DNA of 64,000 bases, taken from positions 78,060 through 142,059 of the forward strand of contig NZ_CABFMN010000117.1 of NCBI RefSeq assembly GCF_901875635.1, in the 5' to 3' direction. Below the pieces are notes generated by a model that was not told the DNA's origin, ran no database searches, and was given only the letters and a program-made list of their open reading frames with translations. Made by a program: the position numbers and the translations under genes. Each line of letters opens with the position of its first letter. Within the stretch, counting starts at the first letter, position 1. The DNA is from Xylophilus ampelinus. GTDB lineage: Bacteria > Pseudomonadota > Gammaproteobacteria > Burkholderiales > Burkholderiaceae_C. This document shows positions 56,245 through 64,000 of the stretch, one piece after another.

Positions 56245-57516
56245 ATGTCCGCCTCCCTCGCCCTCACCCTCGCCTTCTCGGCCGCGCTCGTGCTGGGCCT
56301 GCTCGTGAAGTTCTGGCTTGCCACGCGCCAGGTCCGCCATGTGGCGCGGCACCGCGACCGTGTGCCAGCCGCCTTCGCGCAGACCATCAGCCTGGCTGCG
56401 CATCAGAAGGCGGCCGACTACACCATCGCCAAGGCCCGCTTCGGCGTGCTCGAGCTCGCTTGGGGCGCGGCGGTGCTGCTCGGCTGGACCTTGCTCGGTG
56501 GCCTCGACCTGCTCAACAAGGCTCTGCTGGCCTGGATGGGCAGCGGCATGGGGCAGCAGCTCGCGCTGTTGGTGGCCTTCAGCCTCATCGGCGGTCTGCT
56601 CGACCTGCCCTTCACGCTGTGGCAGACCTTCCGGCTGGAGCAGCGCTTCGGCTTCAACAAGATGACCTGGAAGTTGTGGCTGGCCGATGCCGTGAAGGGC
56701 ACGTTGCTGGGCGCCGCCATCGGCCTGCCGCTCGCCGCGCTGGTGCTGTGGCTGATGGGCCGGGCCGGCGACAGCTGGTGGCTCTGGGCCTGGGCCGCGC
56801 TCACGGGCTGGATGCTGTTGCTGCAGTTCATCCTGCCGACCTGGATCGCGCCGCTGTTCAACAAGTTCGAGCCGCTCGAGGACCTGACCCTCAAGCAGCG
56901 CGTGAACGCGCTCATGGCGCGCTGCGGCTTCAAGGCCAAGGGCCTGTTCGTGATGGACGGCAGCCGGCGCAGCGCGCATGCCAATGCGTACTTCACGGGC
57001 TTCGGTGCCTCCAAGCGCGTGGTGTTCTTCGACACGCTGCTCAAGCAGCTAAGCGCTGGCGAGGTGGAGGCCGTGCTCGCGCACGAGCTGGGCCACTTCA
57101 AGCACCGTCACATCGTCAAGCGCATGGTGATGATGTTCGGGCTGAGCCTCGTGGCCTTCGCCGTGCTCGGCTGGGTGTCGCGGCACACCTGGTTCTACAC
57201 CGGGCTGGGCGTGCAGCCGAACATGACCGGCCCCAACGACGCCCTGGCCCTGCTGCTCTTCATGCTGGCCGTGCCGGTGTTCACCGTCTTCGTGTCGCCG
57301 CTGCTGGCACAACTGTCGCGCCGCGACGAGTTCGAGGCCGACGCCTATGCCGTGGCGCAGACCAGCGGGCAGGACCTGTCGGCCGCGCTGCTCAAGCTGT
57401 ACCAGGACAACGCGTCGACGCTCACGCCCGACCCGGTGTTCGTCAAGTTCTACTACTCGCACCCCCCCGCGTCCGAACGGCTGGCCCGCATGGGCGCCGG
57501 CCCCGCGGCCGCCTGA
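56245..57516 (+). CDS. M48 family zinc metalloprotease (Ste24/CAAX-protease type)
   Basis: This 423-residue integral membrane protease has seven or so hydrophobic segments. The zinc motif [10 protein letters not shown] is near residue 280 and the third ligand Glu lies in FEADAYAV near residue 360. The layout (N-terminal membrane barrel, catalytic helix facing the chamber) is that of Ste24/HtpX relatives. Bacterial members probably act in membrane-protein quality control. It is followed after 15 bp by phhB and then rsgA on the same strand. Confidence 0.92.
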   Translation: MSASLALTLAFSAALVLGLLVKFWLATRQVRHVARHRDRVPAAFAQTISLAAHQKAADYTIAKARFGVLELAWGAAVLLGWTLLGGLDLLNKALLAWMGSGMGQQLALLVAFSLIGGLLDLPFTLWQTFRLEQRFGFNKMTWKLWLADAVKGTLLGAAIGLPLAALVLWLMGRAGDSWWLWAWAALTGWMLLLQFILPTWIAPLFNKFEPLEDLTLKQRVNALMARCGFKAKGLFVMDGSRRSAHANAYFTGFGASKRVVFFDTLLKQLSAGEVEAVLAHELGHFKHRHIVKRMVMMFGLSLVAFAVLGWVSRHTWFYTGLGVQPNMTGPNDALALLLFMLAVPVFTVFVSPLLAQLSRRDEFEADAYAVAQTSGQDLSAALLKLYQDNASTLTPDPVFVKFYYSHPPASERLARMGAGPAAA

Positions 57517-57531
57517 ACGGAGAGCCCGACC

Positions 57532-57888
57532 ATGAGCCACAGCATGCTGACCATCACCGACTGGAAGTCCGCGCCTCCACGCAAGGCGCTGGGGCCGAGC
57601 GACATCGTGAGCGGCCTCGCGCGCCTGTCGGGCTGGAAGCTCGCGGGCGACGGTGCCGATGTCGCGATCGAGAAGACCTACACCTTCGCGAACTACTTCG
57701 AGACCATCGCCTTCGTGAACGCGCTGGCCTTGGTTGCCCACCGGCAGGATCACCATCCCGACCTGTCGGTGCACTACAACCGCTGCGTGGTCCGCTTCAA
57801 CACGCACGACGTCGGCGGCATCTCGGCCACCGACCTCGACTGCGCCCGGCAGGCCGACGCGCTGCTGGGCGAGCCCAGCAGCGGCTGA
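57532..57888 (+). CDS. phhB: 4a-hydroxytetrahydrobiopterin (pterin-4-alpha-carbinolamine) dehydratase
   Basis: This 118-residue PCD/DCoH family protein has the motif KTYTFANYFETIAFVNALA near residue 48, and the active-site histidines in AHRQDHHPDLSVHYNRC near residue 70, with the C-terminal GGISATDLDCA. It recycles the pterin cofactor of aromatic hydroxylases. ATG at 57532 gives MSHSMLTITDW; a second Met follows four codons later. It lies between the M48 protease and rsgA genes, as in related genomes. No phenylalanine hydroxylase gene is nearby. Confidence 0.93.
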   Translation: MSHSMLTITDWKSAPPRKALGPSDIVSGLARLSGWKLAGDGADVAIEKTYTFANYFETIAFVNALALVAHRQDHHPDLSVHYNRCVVRFNTHDVGGISATDLDCARQADALLGEPSSG

Positions 57889-57895
57889 TTCGCAC

Positions 57896-58855
57896 ATGAC
57901 TTCGTCCAGGCAGCGGGGGCGCAGCGCCGGCCCCATCTCCGGCGGTGCGTCCTTGCAGGACGGCCTGGTCGTCGGCAGCCATGGCCGGCACTGCATGGTC
58001 GAGACGCCCGACGGCGAACGCCGGATCTGCCACCCGCGCGGCAAGAAGAGCCAGGCCGTGGTCGGCGACCGCGTGCAATGGCAGGCCAGCGAGGACGAAG
58101 GCACGATCGAGCGCGTGCTCGAGCGGCGCAACCTGTTCTACCGGCAGGACGAGATCCGCACCAAGTCCTTCGCGGCCAACCTCGACCAGGTGTTGATCCT
58201 CGTCGCGGCCGAGCCCGAGTTCTCGGAGCATCAGCTGGCGCGCGCCCTGATCGCGGCCGAAGCCGAACGCATCCGACCCGTGATCGCGCTCAACAAGAGC
58301 GACCTGGTCGAGCCCTTCGCGCGCGCGTGGGCGCGGCTCGCGCCCTACCGGCACATGCACTACGGCGTGCTGCCGCTGTCGTTGACGGCCTCTGGCGAGG
58401 TCGACCGCGACGCGCTGATGCAGCAGCTTGCCGGCAAGACCACGCTGGTGCTCGGCCCCTCGGGTGCAGGCAAGAGCACGCTCATCAACCTGCTGGTGCC
58501 CGGCGCCACTGCCCAGACGGGCGAGATCTCACAGGCCCTGAACTCGGGCAAGCACACGACGACGACGACCACCTGGTACTGGGTCGATGCCGACCGCCAG
58601 ACCGCGCTCATCGACTCGCCGGGGTTCCAGGAATTCGGACTGCACCACATCGAGCCGATGCAGCTCGCCACCCTGATGCCCGACATCGCTGCCCATGCCG
58701 GCGAGTGCAAGTTCTACAACTGCACCCACCTGCACGAGCCGGGCTGCGGTGTGATTTCACACGTCGAATCGGCCGCCAACGCAGGCCCGATCAGCGCGAC
58801 GCGCTACAAAATCTATAGCGATCTGTTCGCCGAGCTGAGCGCGCCGAAGTACTGA
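57896..58855 (+). CDS. rsgA: Ribosome small subunit-dependent GTPase A
   Basis: This 319-residue circularly permuted GTPase helps mature the 30S subunit. An N-terminal OB domain (about 20-90) is followed by G4 NKSD near residue 140, G1 GPSGAGKST near residue 185 and G3 DSPG near residue 240, in the permuted order. The zinc-binding end is CKFYNCTHLHEPGC. ATG at 57896 is 7 bp after the phhB stop. It is convergent with hisC. Confidence 0.95.
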   Translation: MTSSRQRGRSAGPISGGASLQDGLVVGSHGRHCMVETPDGERRICHPRGKKSQAVVGDRVQWQASEDEGTIERVLERRNLFYRQDEIRTKSFAANLDQVLILVAAEPEFSEHQLARALIAAEAERIRPVIALNKSDLVEPFARAWARLAPYRHMHYGVLPLSLTASGEVDRDALMQQLAGKTTLVLGPSGAGKSTLINLLVPGATAQTGEISQALNSGKHTTTTTTWYWVDADRQTALIDSPGFQEFGLHHIEPMQLATLMPDIAAHAGECKFYNCTHLHEPGCGVISHVESAANAGPISATRYKIYSDLFAELSAPKY

Positions 58856-58866
58856 TGTACTGAGCG

Positions 58867-59952
58867 CTACGCCAGGATTTCCTGCAGCCGCTGCACCAGC
58901 AGCCCGCACTGGTCCCGCGTGCCGATGCTGATGCGCAGCCATGCGTCGATGCGCGGCTGCCGGAAGTGGCGCACCAGCACCGCCCGCGCACGCAGCGCGG
59001 CCGCCAGCTCGCCGGCATCGCGCTGCGGGTGGCGCGCGAACACGAAGTTGGCCTGCGAGGGCAGCACCTCGAAACCCAGGTCTTCCAACTGCAGCACCAG
59101 GCCCTCGCGCGTGTCCATCACATCGCGGCGGGTGCGCTCGAAGTACGCCTCGTCCTCCAGCGCGCCGATGGCGCCGGCCTCGGCCAGGCGGTCGAGTGGA
59201 TAGGAGTTGAAGCTGTTCTTTACCCGGTCGAGCGCCTCGACCAGCGGCGCCTGCCCCATCGCGTGGCCCACGCGCAGGCCGGCCAGCGAGCGCGACTTGG
59301 ACAGCGTGTGCACCACCAGCAGGTTGGGATGGCGCGCGATCAGCGGCACGGCGCTCTCGCCGCCGAAGTCGACGTACGCCTCGTCGACCAGCACCACGCG
59401 TTGCGGCGCCGCGGCCAGCAGCCGCTCGATGGCCGCGAGCGGCAGGCCGATGCCGGTCGGCGCATTCGGGTTGGCGATGACGATCCCCGCGCAGCCCTGG
59501 GCGGCGCGCGCTGCCAGCGCGTCGACGTCGATGCCCAGCCCCGCATCCACCGGCATCAGCGCAGGCTCGATGCCGTAGAGCTGCGCGTAGACCTTGTAGA
59601 AGCTGTAGGTGACGTCGGGGAACAGCAGGGCCTGCCCCGGCTGCTGGAAGAAGGCGAAGAAGGCGTGCGCCAGGACCTCATCGGAACCGTTGCCGACGAA
59701 GACCTCGCCGGGCCGCAGGCCGTGTCGGCGGGTGATGGCCTCGCGCAGCGCGGTGGACGCCGGGTCGGGGTAGCGCTCCAGCCCCTCCTGCGCCGCGCGC
59801 GCGATGGCCTGCAGCGCGCGCGGCGAGGGCGGGTACGGGTTCTCGTTGGTGTTGAGCTTCACCACGCCCGGAATGCGCGGCTGCTCGCCGGGCACGTAAG
59901 GCTCGAGCGCCGCGATGCGCGGGCTCCAGAACGAAGGAACAGAATCACTCAT
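58867..59952 (-). CDS. hisC: Histidinol-phosphate aminotransferase
   Basis: This 361-residue type I PLP aminotransferase of histidine synthesis has the substrate loop LNTNENPYPPSP near residue 33, the PLP-lysine in HTLSKSRSLAGLRVG near residue 222, NPNAPTG and VDEAYVDF. It is not in a his operon here, so it may be a second HisC or an aromatic aminotransferase-like paralogue. Its ATG (59950-59952) directly abuts the core of repeat copy 9 (59953-59969), so the 5' leader is repeat sequence and shows no Shine-Dalgarno. Confidence 0.9.
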   Translation of the reverse strand: MSDSVPSFWSPRIAALEPYVPGEQPRIPGVVKLNTNENPYPPSPRALQAIARAAQEGLERYPDPASTALREAITRRHGLRPGEVFVGNGSDEVLAHAFFAFFQQPGQALLFPDVTYSFYKVYAQLYGIEPALMPVDAGLGIDVDALAARAAQGCAGIVIANPNAPTGIGLPLAAIERLLAAAPQRVVLVDEAYVDFGGESAVPLIARHPNLLVVHTLSKSRSLAGLRVGHAMGQAPLVEALDRVKNSFNSYPLDRLAEAGAIGALEDEAYFERTRRDVMDTREGLVLQLEDLGFEVLPSQANFVFARHPQRDAGELAAALRARAVLVRHFRQPRIDAWLRISIGTRDQCGLLVQRLQEILA

Positions 59953-60015
59953 GCTATGAATTCGATAGCTACTCGCGCCCGTCCCGCGGGCGTTGGCGGC
60001 CGATTTGGCTTGCAA
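59953..60015. repeat. Dispersed palindromic repeat, copy 9, touching the hisC start codon
   Basis: The core GCTATGAATTCGATAGC (59953-59969) is followed by the arm GCGCCCGTCCCGCGGGCGTTGG and CCGATTTGGCTTGCAA. It is a complete copy. Relative to hisC it forms the 5' leader, in which GCCCGTCCCGCGGGC would fold. Confidence 0.9.
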
Positions 60016-60018
60016 CTC

Positions 60019-60179
60019 AGAAGCTGTGAATGAATTCGGCGTGGCCGAGCGGACTGCGAGAACGCGCCCAATCAAGGCGCAAAGCGCAGCCACAGCTCGG
60101 GCTATGGCGAGCATTTGCAACGCAGAGCGGGCGTGTTTTGGCAGGGCGAGCGGGCATGCGGGATTCGTTCACAGCGTCT
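60019..60179. mobile_element. 161-bp element with terminal inverted repeats (MITE-like)
   Basis: The ends AGAAGCTGTGAATGAATTC (60019-60037) and, on the minus strand, AGACGCTGTGAACGAATCC (60179-60161) match at 16 of 19 positions. The interior has no open frame. It occupies the whole gap between repeat copy 9 and the CobD-like gene, and its right end supplies that gene's stop codon. A target duplication was not established. Confidence 0.5.
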
Positions 60180-61180
60180 TAGCCCAGCAGCCGGGCCAGC
60201 GTGAGCAGTGCCAGCAGCACCATCCACATCACGACGGAGCGCCACACCAGTCCGACCACGCTGCGCAGGTGGCCGGGTTCAGGCTCGCGGCCCGGCGTGC
60301 TGCCGCTGTCGAGTACCGCCATGCCGCTGACCGGGTCGCCCGCCTGGGCGTGCGGCAGCGCATCGGGCACGGCGATGGCACGCAACTGCCCGCCGCCCAG
60401 GCGCACATTGAGGGCCCCCGAGGTGGCGGCGAGGATGACGCCGTCGTTCGGGTCGGGAAAGCGCCGCGCGTCGTTGCGCCAGCAGTCGATCGCCTCTTCG
60501 AAGCTGCCGACCACCGCGAAGCCCAGCGCCGTGATGCGTGCGGGCAGCCAGTCGATGGTGGCCCAGGCGCGGTCGGCGGCGTCCTGCACCCACACGCTGG
60601 CCGGCTGGATCGAGGCGTTGTTCTTGTGCGCCCAGTAGCGCGCCACGAACTCGCTCATGCGGTAGAACACCGCGCCTGCAGGGCCCAGGCCCAGGGCCGC
60701 CAGCACCGAGAACCAGGCCAGCACACCGAACACGTGGCGGTGCGCGGCGATCACCGAGTATTCGATGACATGGCGCACGATCTCGCTGCGCGGCAGGTCG
60801 GCCGCGTCGACGCGCTTCCAGTGCGCGAGCAGCGAGCGCGCGAGGGCTTCGTCGCCGATGTCCAGCGCATCGCGGATGCCGGTGAAGTGGTGGCTGAACT
60901 GGCGAAAGCCCAGCGTGACGTAGAGCACCGCGATGCTCCACAGCACCGCGAAGGGCAGCGGCAGGGTGAGCAGCAGCAGCCAGTGGACGCCCAGGGCCAG
61001 CAGCGTGGGCACGCCGACCGCCAGCGTCCAGGCGACCCAGCCGTGGTGCGGCTTGCCGGCGTCGAAGTTGCGGCTGGTCCAGCGCGTCCAGGCCAACACC
61101 GCGCCATACACGGGGTTGTGATGCGCGAGCGGACGCACCTGCTCGATCAACAACGCGCACAGGATGGCGAAGAAGCTCAT
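60179..61180 (-). CDS. CobD/CbiB-like membrane protein
   Basis: This 333-residue protein has about four hydrophobic segments and the CobD/CbiB-AmpE fold pattern, starting MSFFAILCALLIEQVRPL. CobD makes adenosylcobinamide-phosphate in B12 synthesis, but betaproteobacteria carry diverged copies (annotated CobD/CbiB family) away from cobalamin genes, as here, so B12 function is doubtful. The ATG at 61180 was chosen by family start. Its TAA stop (60179-60181) lies at the right end of the MITE-like element. Confidence 0.78.
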   Translation of the reverse strand: MSFFAILCALLIEQVRPLAHHNPVYGAVLAWTRWTSRNFDAGKPHHGWVAWTLAVGVPTLLALGVHWLLLLTLPLPFAVLWSIAVLYVTLGFRQFSHHFTGIRDALDIGDEALARSLLAHWKRVDAADLPRSEIVRHVIEYSVIAAHRHVFGVLAWFSVLAALGLGPAGAVFYRMSEFVARYWAHKNNASIQPASVWVQDAADRAWATIDWLPARITALGFAVVGSFEEAIDCWRNDARRFPDPNDGVILAATSGALNVRLGGGQLRAIAVPDALPHAQAGDPVSGMAVLDSGSTPGREPEPGHLRSVVGLVWRSVVMWMVLLALLTLARLLG

Positions 61181-61229
61181 CGTCGAATGATAAGACGCCG
61201 TGCCGAGGCAACGGCCCAAGGCGCCGCCC

Positions 61230-62666
61230 CTAGTCCAGCCGCGGTTCGCTGCGCTCGGCGGACGGATCCTGGAGCGCCGCCACCGCCTCGGGTTCAAGCA
61301 CCGGCTCGGCCGGTTCGGGGCCGTTCGCAGGTGGCGACTCGGGCACCTGCCGCGCCAGCGCCAGCAGTGCCGTCACCGTGCGCTCCGCGGCGCCGCGGTG
61401 GCTGGCGGCGAAGACCTGGGCCGCCTGCGCCATGCCGGCGTTGCGTTGCTTGTCGGCGACCAGGGCCAGCGCATGGACCACGGCCTGCATCATGTCGCCG
61501 ACCCGCAGGGCCGCACCCGCGCCGATGGCCAGTTCCGCCGCCTCGGCAAAGTTGAAGGTCGAGGGGCCCAGGATCACCGGGCAGCCGCAGGCCGCGGCCT
61601 CTATGAGGTTCTGACCGCCCAGGGGCTCGAAGCTGCCGCCCAGCAGCGCGACGTCGGCCAGGCCGTAGTACAGCGCCATCTCGCCCAGCGAGTCGCCCAG
61701 CCAGATCTCGTTCTCGCGCGGGGTGCCGTCGGCGGTGCTGCGGCGCGCGCAGGCGAAGCCCATCGATTCGATGAGCGTGGCCACCTCGTCGAAGCGCTGC
61801 GGGTGGCGCGGCACGATCATCCACTGCACGTCGGACGCGCGCAGTTTTGCTATGCCTTTCGTAGCACCACGCGCAGGCTCCACGGGCGCGGAGACCCAGA
61901 AATGCCTGAGGACTTCGAGCAGCTGGCGCTCTTCGCCGTCGCGCGAGCTGGCGAACACGATCACCGGCTTGGGCAGGTGCGCCCGCAGGGCATCGGCATG
62001 GGCGAGCTGGCGCGGGTCGGGCGCCGCGTCGAACTTGAGGTTGCCGTACACACCGGCCACCTTGGCGCCCAGCGACACCAGGCGGTGCGCGTCGGCCTCG
62101 CTCTGCGCCCACACGGCTGCGAGCGACGAGTACGCCGGCCGCGACAGCCAGGCCAGGCGTTCGGCCGAGGCCAGCGACTTCTCGTTGAGCCGCGCATTGG
62201 CCAGCGTGAGCGGGATGCCGCGCTCGGCGCAGGCCGCCGTGAGTTCGGGCCAGACCTCGGTTTCCATCAGCACGCCGATGCGGGGCCGGAAACGGCCGAG
62301 GAAGCGCGCGACGGCCTCGGGCGTGTCCCAGGGCTGCCAGACCTGCACGTCGCCTTCCTCCAGCAGCTTGGCACCCTCCTCACGGCCGGTGGCGGTGCCG
62401 TGGGTGAGCAGGATCGGCACGCCGGGCAGCTGGCGGCGCAGCTCGGCGATCAGGATGCCGGCCGCCCGCGTCTCGCCCAGCGAGACGGCATGCACCCAAC
62501 ACCAGTCGGAACCGGCCAAGGCCGTGTCGTACTGCCCGAAGCGCTCCTCCACCGCCACGGCGTAGCCGGGCTCGGAAACGGCGCGCTTGCGCAGCTTGCG
62601 GCGCAGCAGCGGCTGCGCGAGGCGGGTGACGAGGCCGTAAAGGCGAAGCGAGAGCGAACGACGCAC
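61230..62666 (-). CDS. waaA: 3-deoxy-D-manno-octulosonic acid (Kdo) transferase, GTG start
   Basis: This 478-residue GT-30 glycosyltransferase adds Kdo to lipid A. It has an N-terminal membrane anchor, WVHAVSLGETRAA near residue 57, TETEVWPEL-like METEVWPELTAAC near residue 135 and GGSFEPLGGQNLIEAAACGCPV near residue 360. The start is GTG at 62666, 5 bp after the stop of the phosphomannomutase gene, so translation is probably coupled. A degraded repeat core (61849-61865) lies inside and codes RGATKGIAKLR. The C-terminal 45 residues are an extra Pro/Ala/Glu tail. Confidence 0.92.
   Translation of the reverse strand: MRRSLSLRLYGLVTRLAQPLLRRKLRKRAVSEPGYAVAVEERFGQYDTALAGSDWCWVHAVSLGETRAAGILIAELRRQLPGVPILLTHGTATGREEGAKLLEEGDVQVWQPWDTPEAVARFLGRFRPRIGVLMETEVWPELTAACAERGIPLTLANARLNEKSLASAERLAWLSRPAYSSLAAVWAQSEADAHRLVSLGAKVAGVYGNLKFDAAPDPRQLAHADALRAHLPKPVIVFASSRDGEERQLLEVLRHFWVSAPVEPARGATKGIAKLRASDVQWMIVPRHPQRFDEVATLIESMGFACARRSTADGTPRENEIWLGDSLGEMALYYGLADVALLGGSFEPLGGQNLIEAAACGCPVILGPSTFNFAEAAELAIGAGAALRVGDMMQAVVHALALVADKQRNAGMAQAAQVFAASHRGAAERTVTALLALARQVPESPPANGPEPAEPVLEPEAVAALQDPSAERSEPRLD
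61849..61865. repeat. Dispersed palindrome core, copy 10 (decayed), inside waaA
   Basis: GCTATGCCTTTCGTAGC keeps the GCTAT-N7-xTAGC form with one mismatch; the next bases (ACCACGCGCAGGCTCC) weakly resemble the arm. It is in frame in waaA. This is the least certain copy. Confidence 0.45.
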
Positions 62667-62671
62667 GTGGC

Positions 62672-64000
62672 TCAGTGGGCTGCCCCGCCGAAGACCGCGT
62701 CCGGCTTGACCGATTTCAGCAGCTTGGTCATGACGTCCTCGATGCGATGCAGAGCGTCCTGGGTCTGCCCCTCGAAGCGCAGCACCAGCACCGGCGTGGT
62801 GTTGGAGGCGCGGATGAGGCCGAAGCCGTCGGGCCAGTCGACGCGCACGCCGTCGATGGTCGAGACCTTGGCGGGCGCGTCGAACTTCGCGCTCTTGACG
62901 AGCTGCTCGACCAGGCGGTGCGGCTCGCCCTCCTCGCACTTCACGTTGATCTCGGGCGTGGAGAAGCTGGTGGGCAGCGCGTTGAGCACGGCGCTGGCAT
63001 TGGGGCTGGCCGACAGGATCTCGAGCAGACGGCAACCGGCGTAGGTGCCGTCGTCGAAGCCGAACCAGCGCTCCTTGAAGAAGATGTGGCCGCTCATCTC
63101 GCCGCCCAGCGGGGAGTCGACCTCCTTCATCTTGGCCTTGATGAGCGAGTGGCCGGTCTTGTAGATCATGGGCACGCCGCCCGCGGCCTCTATGGCCGGC
63201 GCCAGCCGCTGCGAGCACTTGACGTCGTAGACGATGGTGCCGCCCGGCACGCGCGAGAGCACGTCCTTGGCGAACAGCATCATCTGGCGGTCGGGGTAGA
63301 TGTTCTGGCCGTCCTTGGTGACGATGCCCAGGCGGTCGCCGTCGCCGTCGAAGGCCAGGCCCAGCTCGGCATCGCCGCTCTGCAGCGCCCGGATGAGGTC
63401 GGCCAGGTTCTCGGGCTTGCTCGGGTCGGGGTGGTGGTTGGGGAAGTTGCCGTCGACCTCGCTGTACAGCTCGGTCACTTCGCAGCCGATGGCGCGGAAG
63501 ATCGCGGGCGCCGAGGCGCCGGCGATGCCGTTGCCCGAATCGACCACGATCTTGAGCGGGCGCTGCAGCTTGATGTCGCCCACGATGCGTTCGACATACG
63601 CCGGCAGCACGTCGACCTTGCGCACGCTGCCGCCGTCGGCCAGCGCGGCGCTGCCGTCTTCCATGACCTTGCGCAGGGCCTGGATCTCGTCGCCGTAGAT
63701 GGCGCGGCCGGCCAGCACCATCTTGAAGCCGTTGTAGTCCTTGGGGTTGTGGCTGCCCGTGACCTGGATGCCGCTGGTGGCCAGCGTGCTGGCCGCGAAG
63801 TACAGCATCGGCGTGGTGACGGCGCCGATGTCGATCACCTCCACGCCCGTGGCCACCAGGCCGCGGATCAGGGCGTCGGCCAGGGCCGGGCCCGACAGCC
63901 GGCCGTCGCGGCCCACGGCGACGGCGCGCTCGCCGGCCGCGCGCGCCGCGCTGCCGAAGGCTCGGCCCAGCGCCTCGGCCACCTCGGCATCGAGCGTGGT
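62672..64000 (-). CDS. Phosphomannomutase/phosphoglucomutase, 5' end beyond window
   Basis: 443 residues of an alpha-D-phosphohexomutase are present; the true start lies beyond 64000, since the reading frame is open to the edge and the first visible residues (TTLDAEVAEALGRAFG) belong to the interior of domain 1. Catalytic phosphoserine is in VTGSHNPKDYNG, the magnesium loop is DGDGDRLG, and the sugar-specificity loop GGEMSGH is present. It interconverts sugar-1- and sugar-6-phosphates for polysaccharide/LPS precursors, fitting its position just upstream of waaA. Confidence 0.93.
   Translation of the reverse strand, partial: TTLDAEVAEALGRAFGSAARAAGERAVAVGRDGRLSGPALADALIRGLVATGVEVIDIGAVTTPMLYFAASTLATSGIQVTGSHNPKDYNGFKMVLAGRAIYGDEIQALRKVMEDGSAALADGGSVRKVDVLPAYVERIVGDIKLQRPLKIVVDSGNGIAGASAPAIFRAIGCEVTELYSEVDGNFPNHHPDPSKPENLADLIRALQSGDAELGLAFDGDGDRLGIVTKDGQNIYPDRQMMLFAKDVLSRVPGGTIVYDVKCSQRLAPAIEAAGGVPMIYKTGHSLIKAKMKEVDSPLGGEMSGHIFFKERWFGFDDGTYAGCRLLEILSASPNASAVLNALPTSFSTPEINVKCEEGEPHRLVEQLVKSAKFDAPAKVSTIDGVRVDWPDGFGLIRASNTTPVLVLRFEGQTQDALHRIEDVMTKLLKSVKPDAVFGGAAH

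Noticed and set aside
58802..58818. GCTACAAAATCTATAGC at the end of rsgA as another repeat core
   Set aside because: It has the 17-nt spacing but no arm, and it codes RYKIYS, a position where RsgA proteins normally have a similar R-Y-x-x-Y sequence, so chance is likelier.

Overview
The window is high-GC chromosomal DNA of a betaproteobacterium, most likely Burkholderiales, family Comamonadaceae, and probably Variovorax or a close relative. The basis is gene content and order (xseB-ispA-dxs, polA / DUF2782 / thrB / BPSS1780-type protein / uvrD, hisC next to rsgA-phhB-M48) and a dispersed palindromic repeat of the kind common in Comamonadaceae. This is a judgement from familiarity, not from a database search. 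Almost all of it is housekeeping or metabolic DNA. One short AT-richer block (about 49.7-53.4 kb) behind a tRNA-Lys looks acquired.

Layout. 1-5.2 kb: a CoxMLS-type molybdenum hydroxylase (FAD, Mo and 2Fe-2S subunits, minus strand), divergent from a GAF/Fis regulator and followed by a small thioredoxin. 5.2-8.2 kb: modE divergent from modABC, with a perfect inverted repeat that looks like a ModE operator in front of modA; molybdate uptake thus sits beside a molybdoenzyme. 8.2-12.7 kb: a SnoaL-like protein, a hybrid histidine kinase and an EgtB-like protein. 12.9-18 kb: a TakP-like TRAP transporter and a branched-chain-amino-acid-type binding protein. 18-22.5 kb: xseB-ispA-dxs (isoprenoid precursors) divergent from a Rieske oxygenase. 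22.5-28 kb: a DMT exporter, a sulfurtransferase and a four-gene DUF2796 / ABC ATPase / permease / DUF3299 operon resembling zinc-related Zrg systems. 28-38.3 kb: a Gln-rich DUF3300 lipoprotein, GNAT, GH15 glucoamylase, FAD monooxygenase, dodecin, ZIP transporter, dienelactone hydrolase and M20 peptidase. 38.3-48.5 kb: polA, thrB, uvrD, azurin, ompW and guaC. 48.6-49.7 kb: tRNA-Ala, an SDR and tRNA-Lys. 49.7-53.4 kb: the putative island (a 250-aa unknown protein, a KAP-type P-loop NTPase, a gene-poor stretch and a DUF3606-like protein). 53.4-64 kb: a DEAD-box helicase, orn, an M48 protease, phhB, rsgA, hisC, a CobD-like protein, waaA and a partial phosphomannomutase.

The most distinctive feature apart from the genes is repeat DNA. 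A 17-nt palindrome core (GCTAT-N7-ATAGC) with a conserved GC-rich arm occurs about ten times, often in intergenic spaces but also in frame inside uvrD, the DEAD-box helicase and waaA. In one place it supplies a start codon (ZIP gene). A second REP-like family is inserted in frame in an ABC permease. There is also a 111-bp hairpin inside the Zrg-like operon and a 161-bp element with terminal inverted repeats next to the CobD-like gene. No CRISPR array, complete insertion sequence, prophage, rRNA or replication origin was seen.
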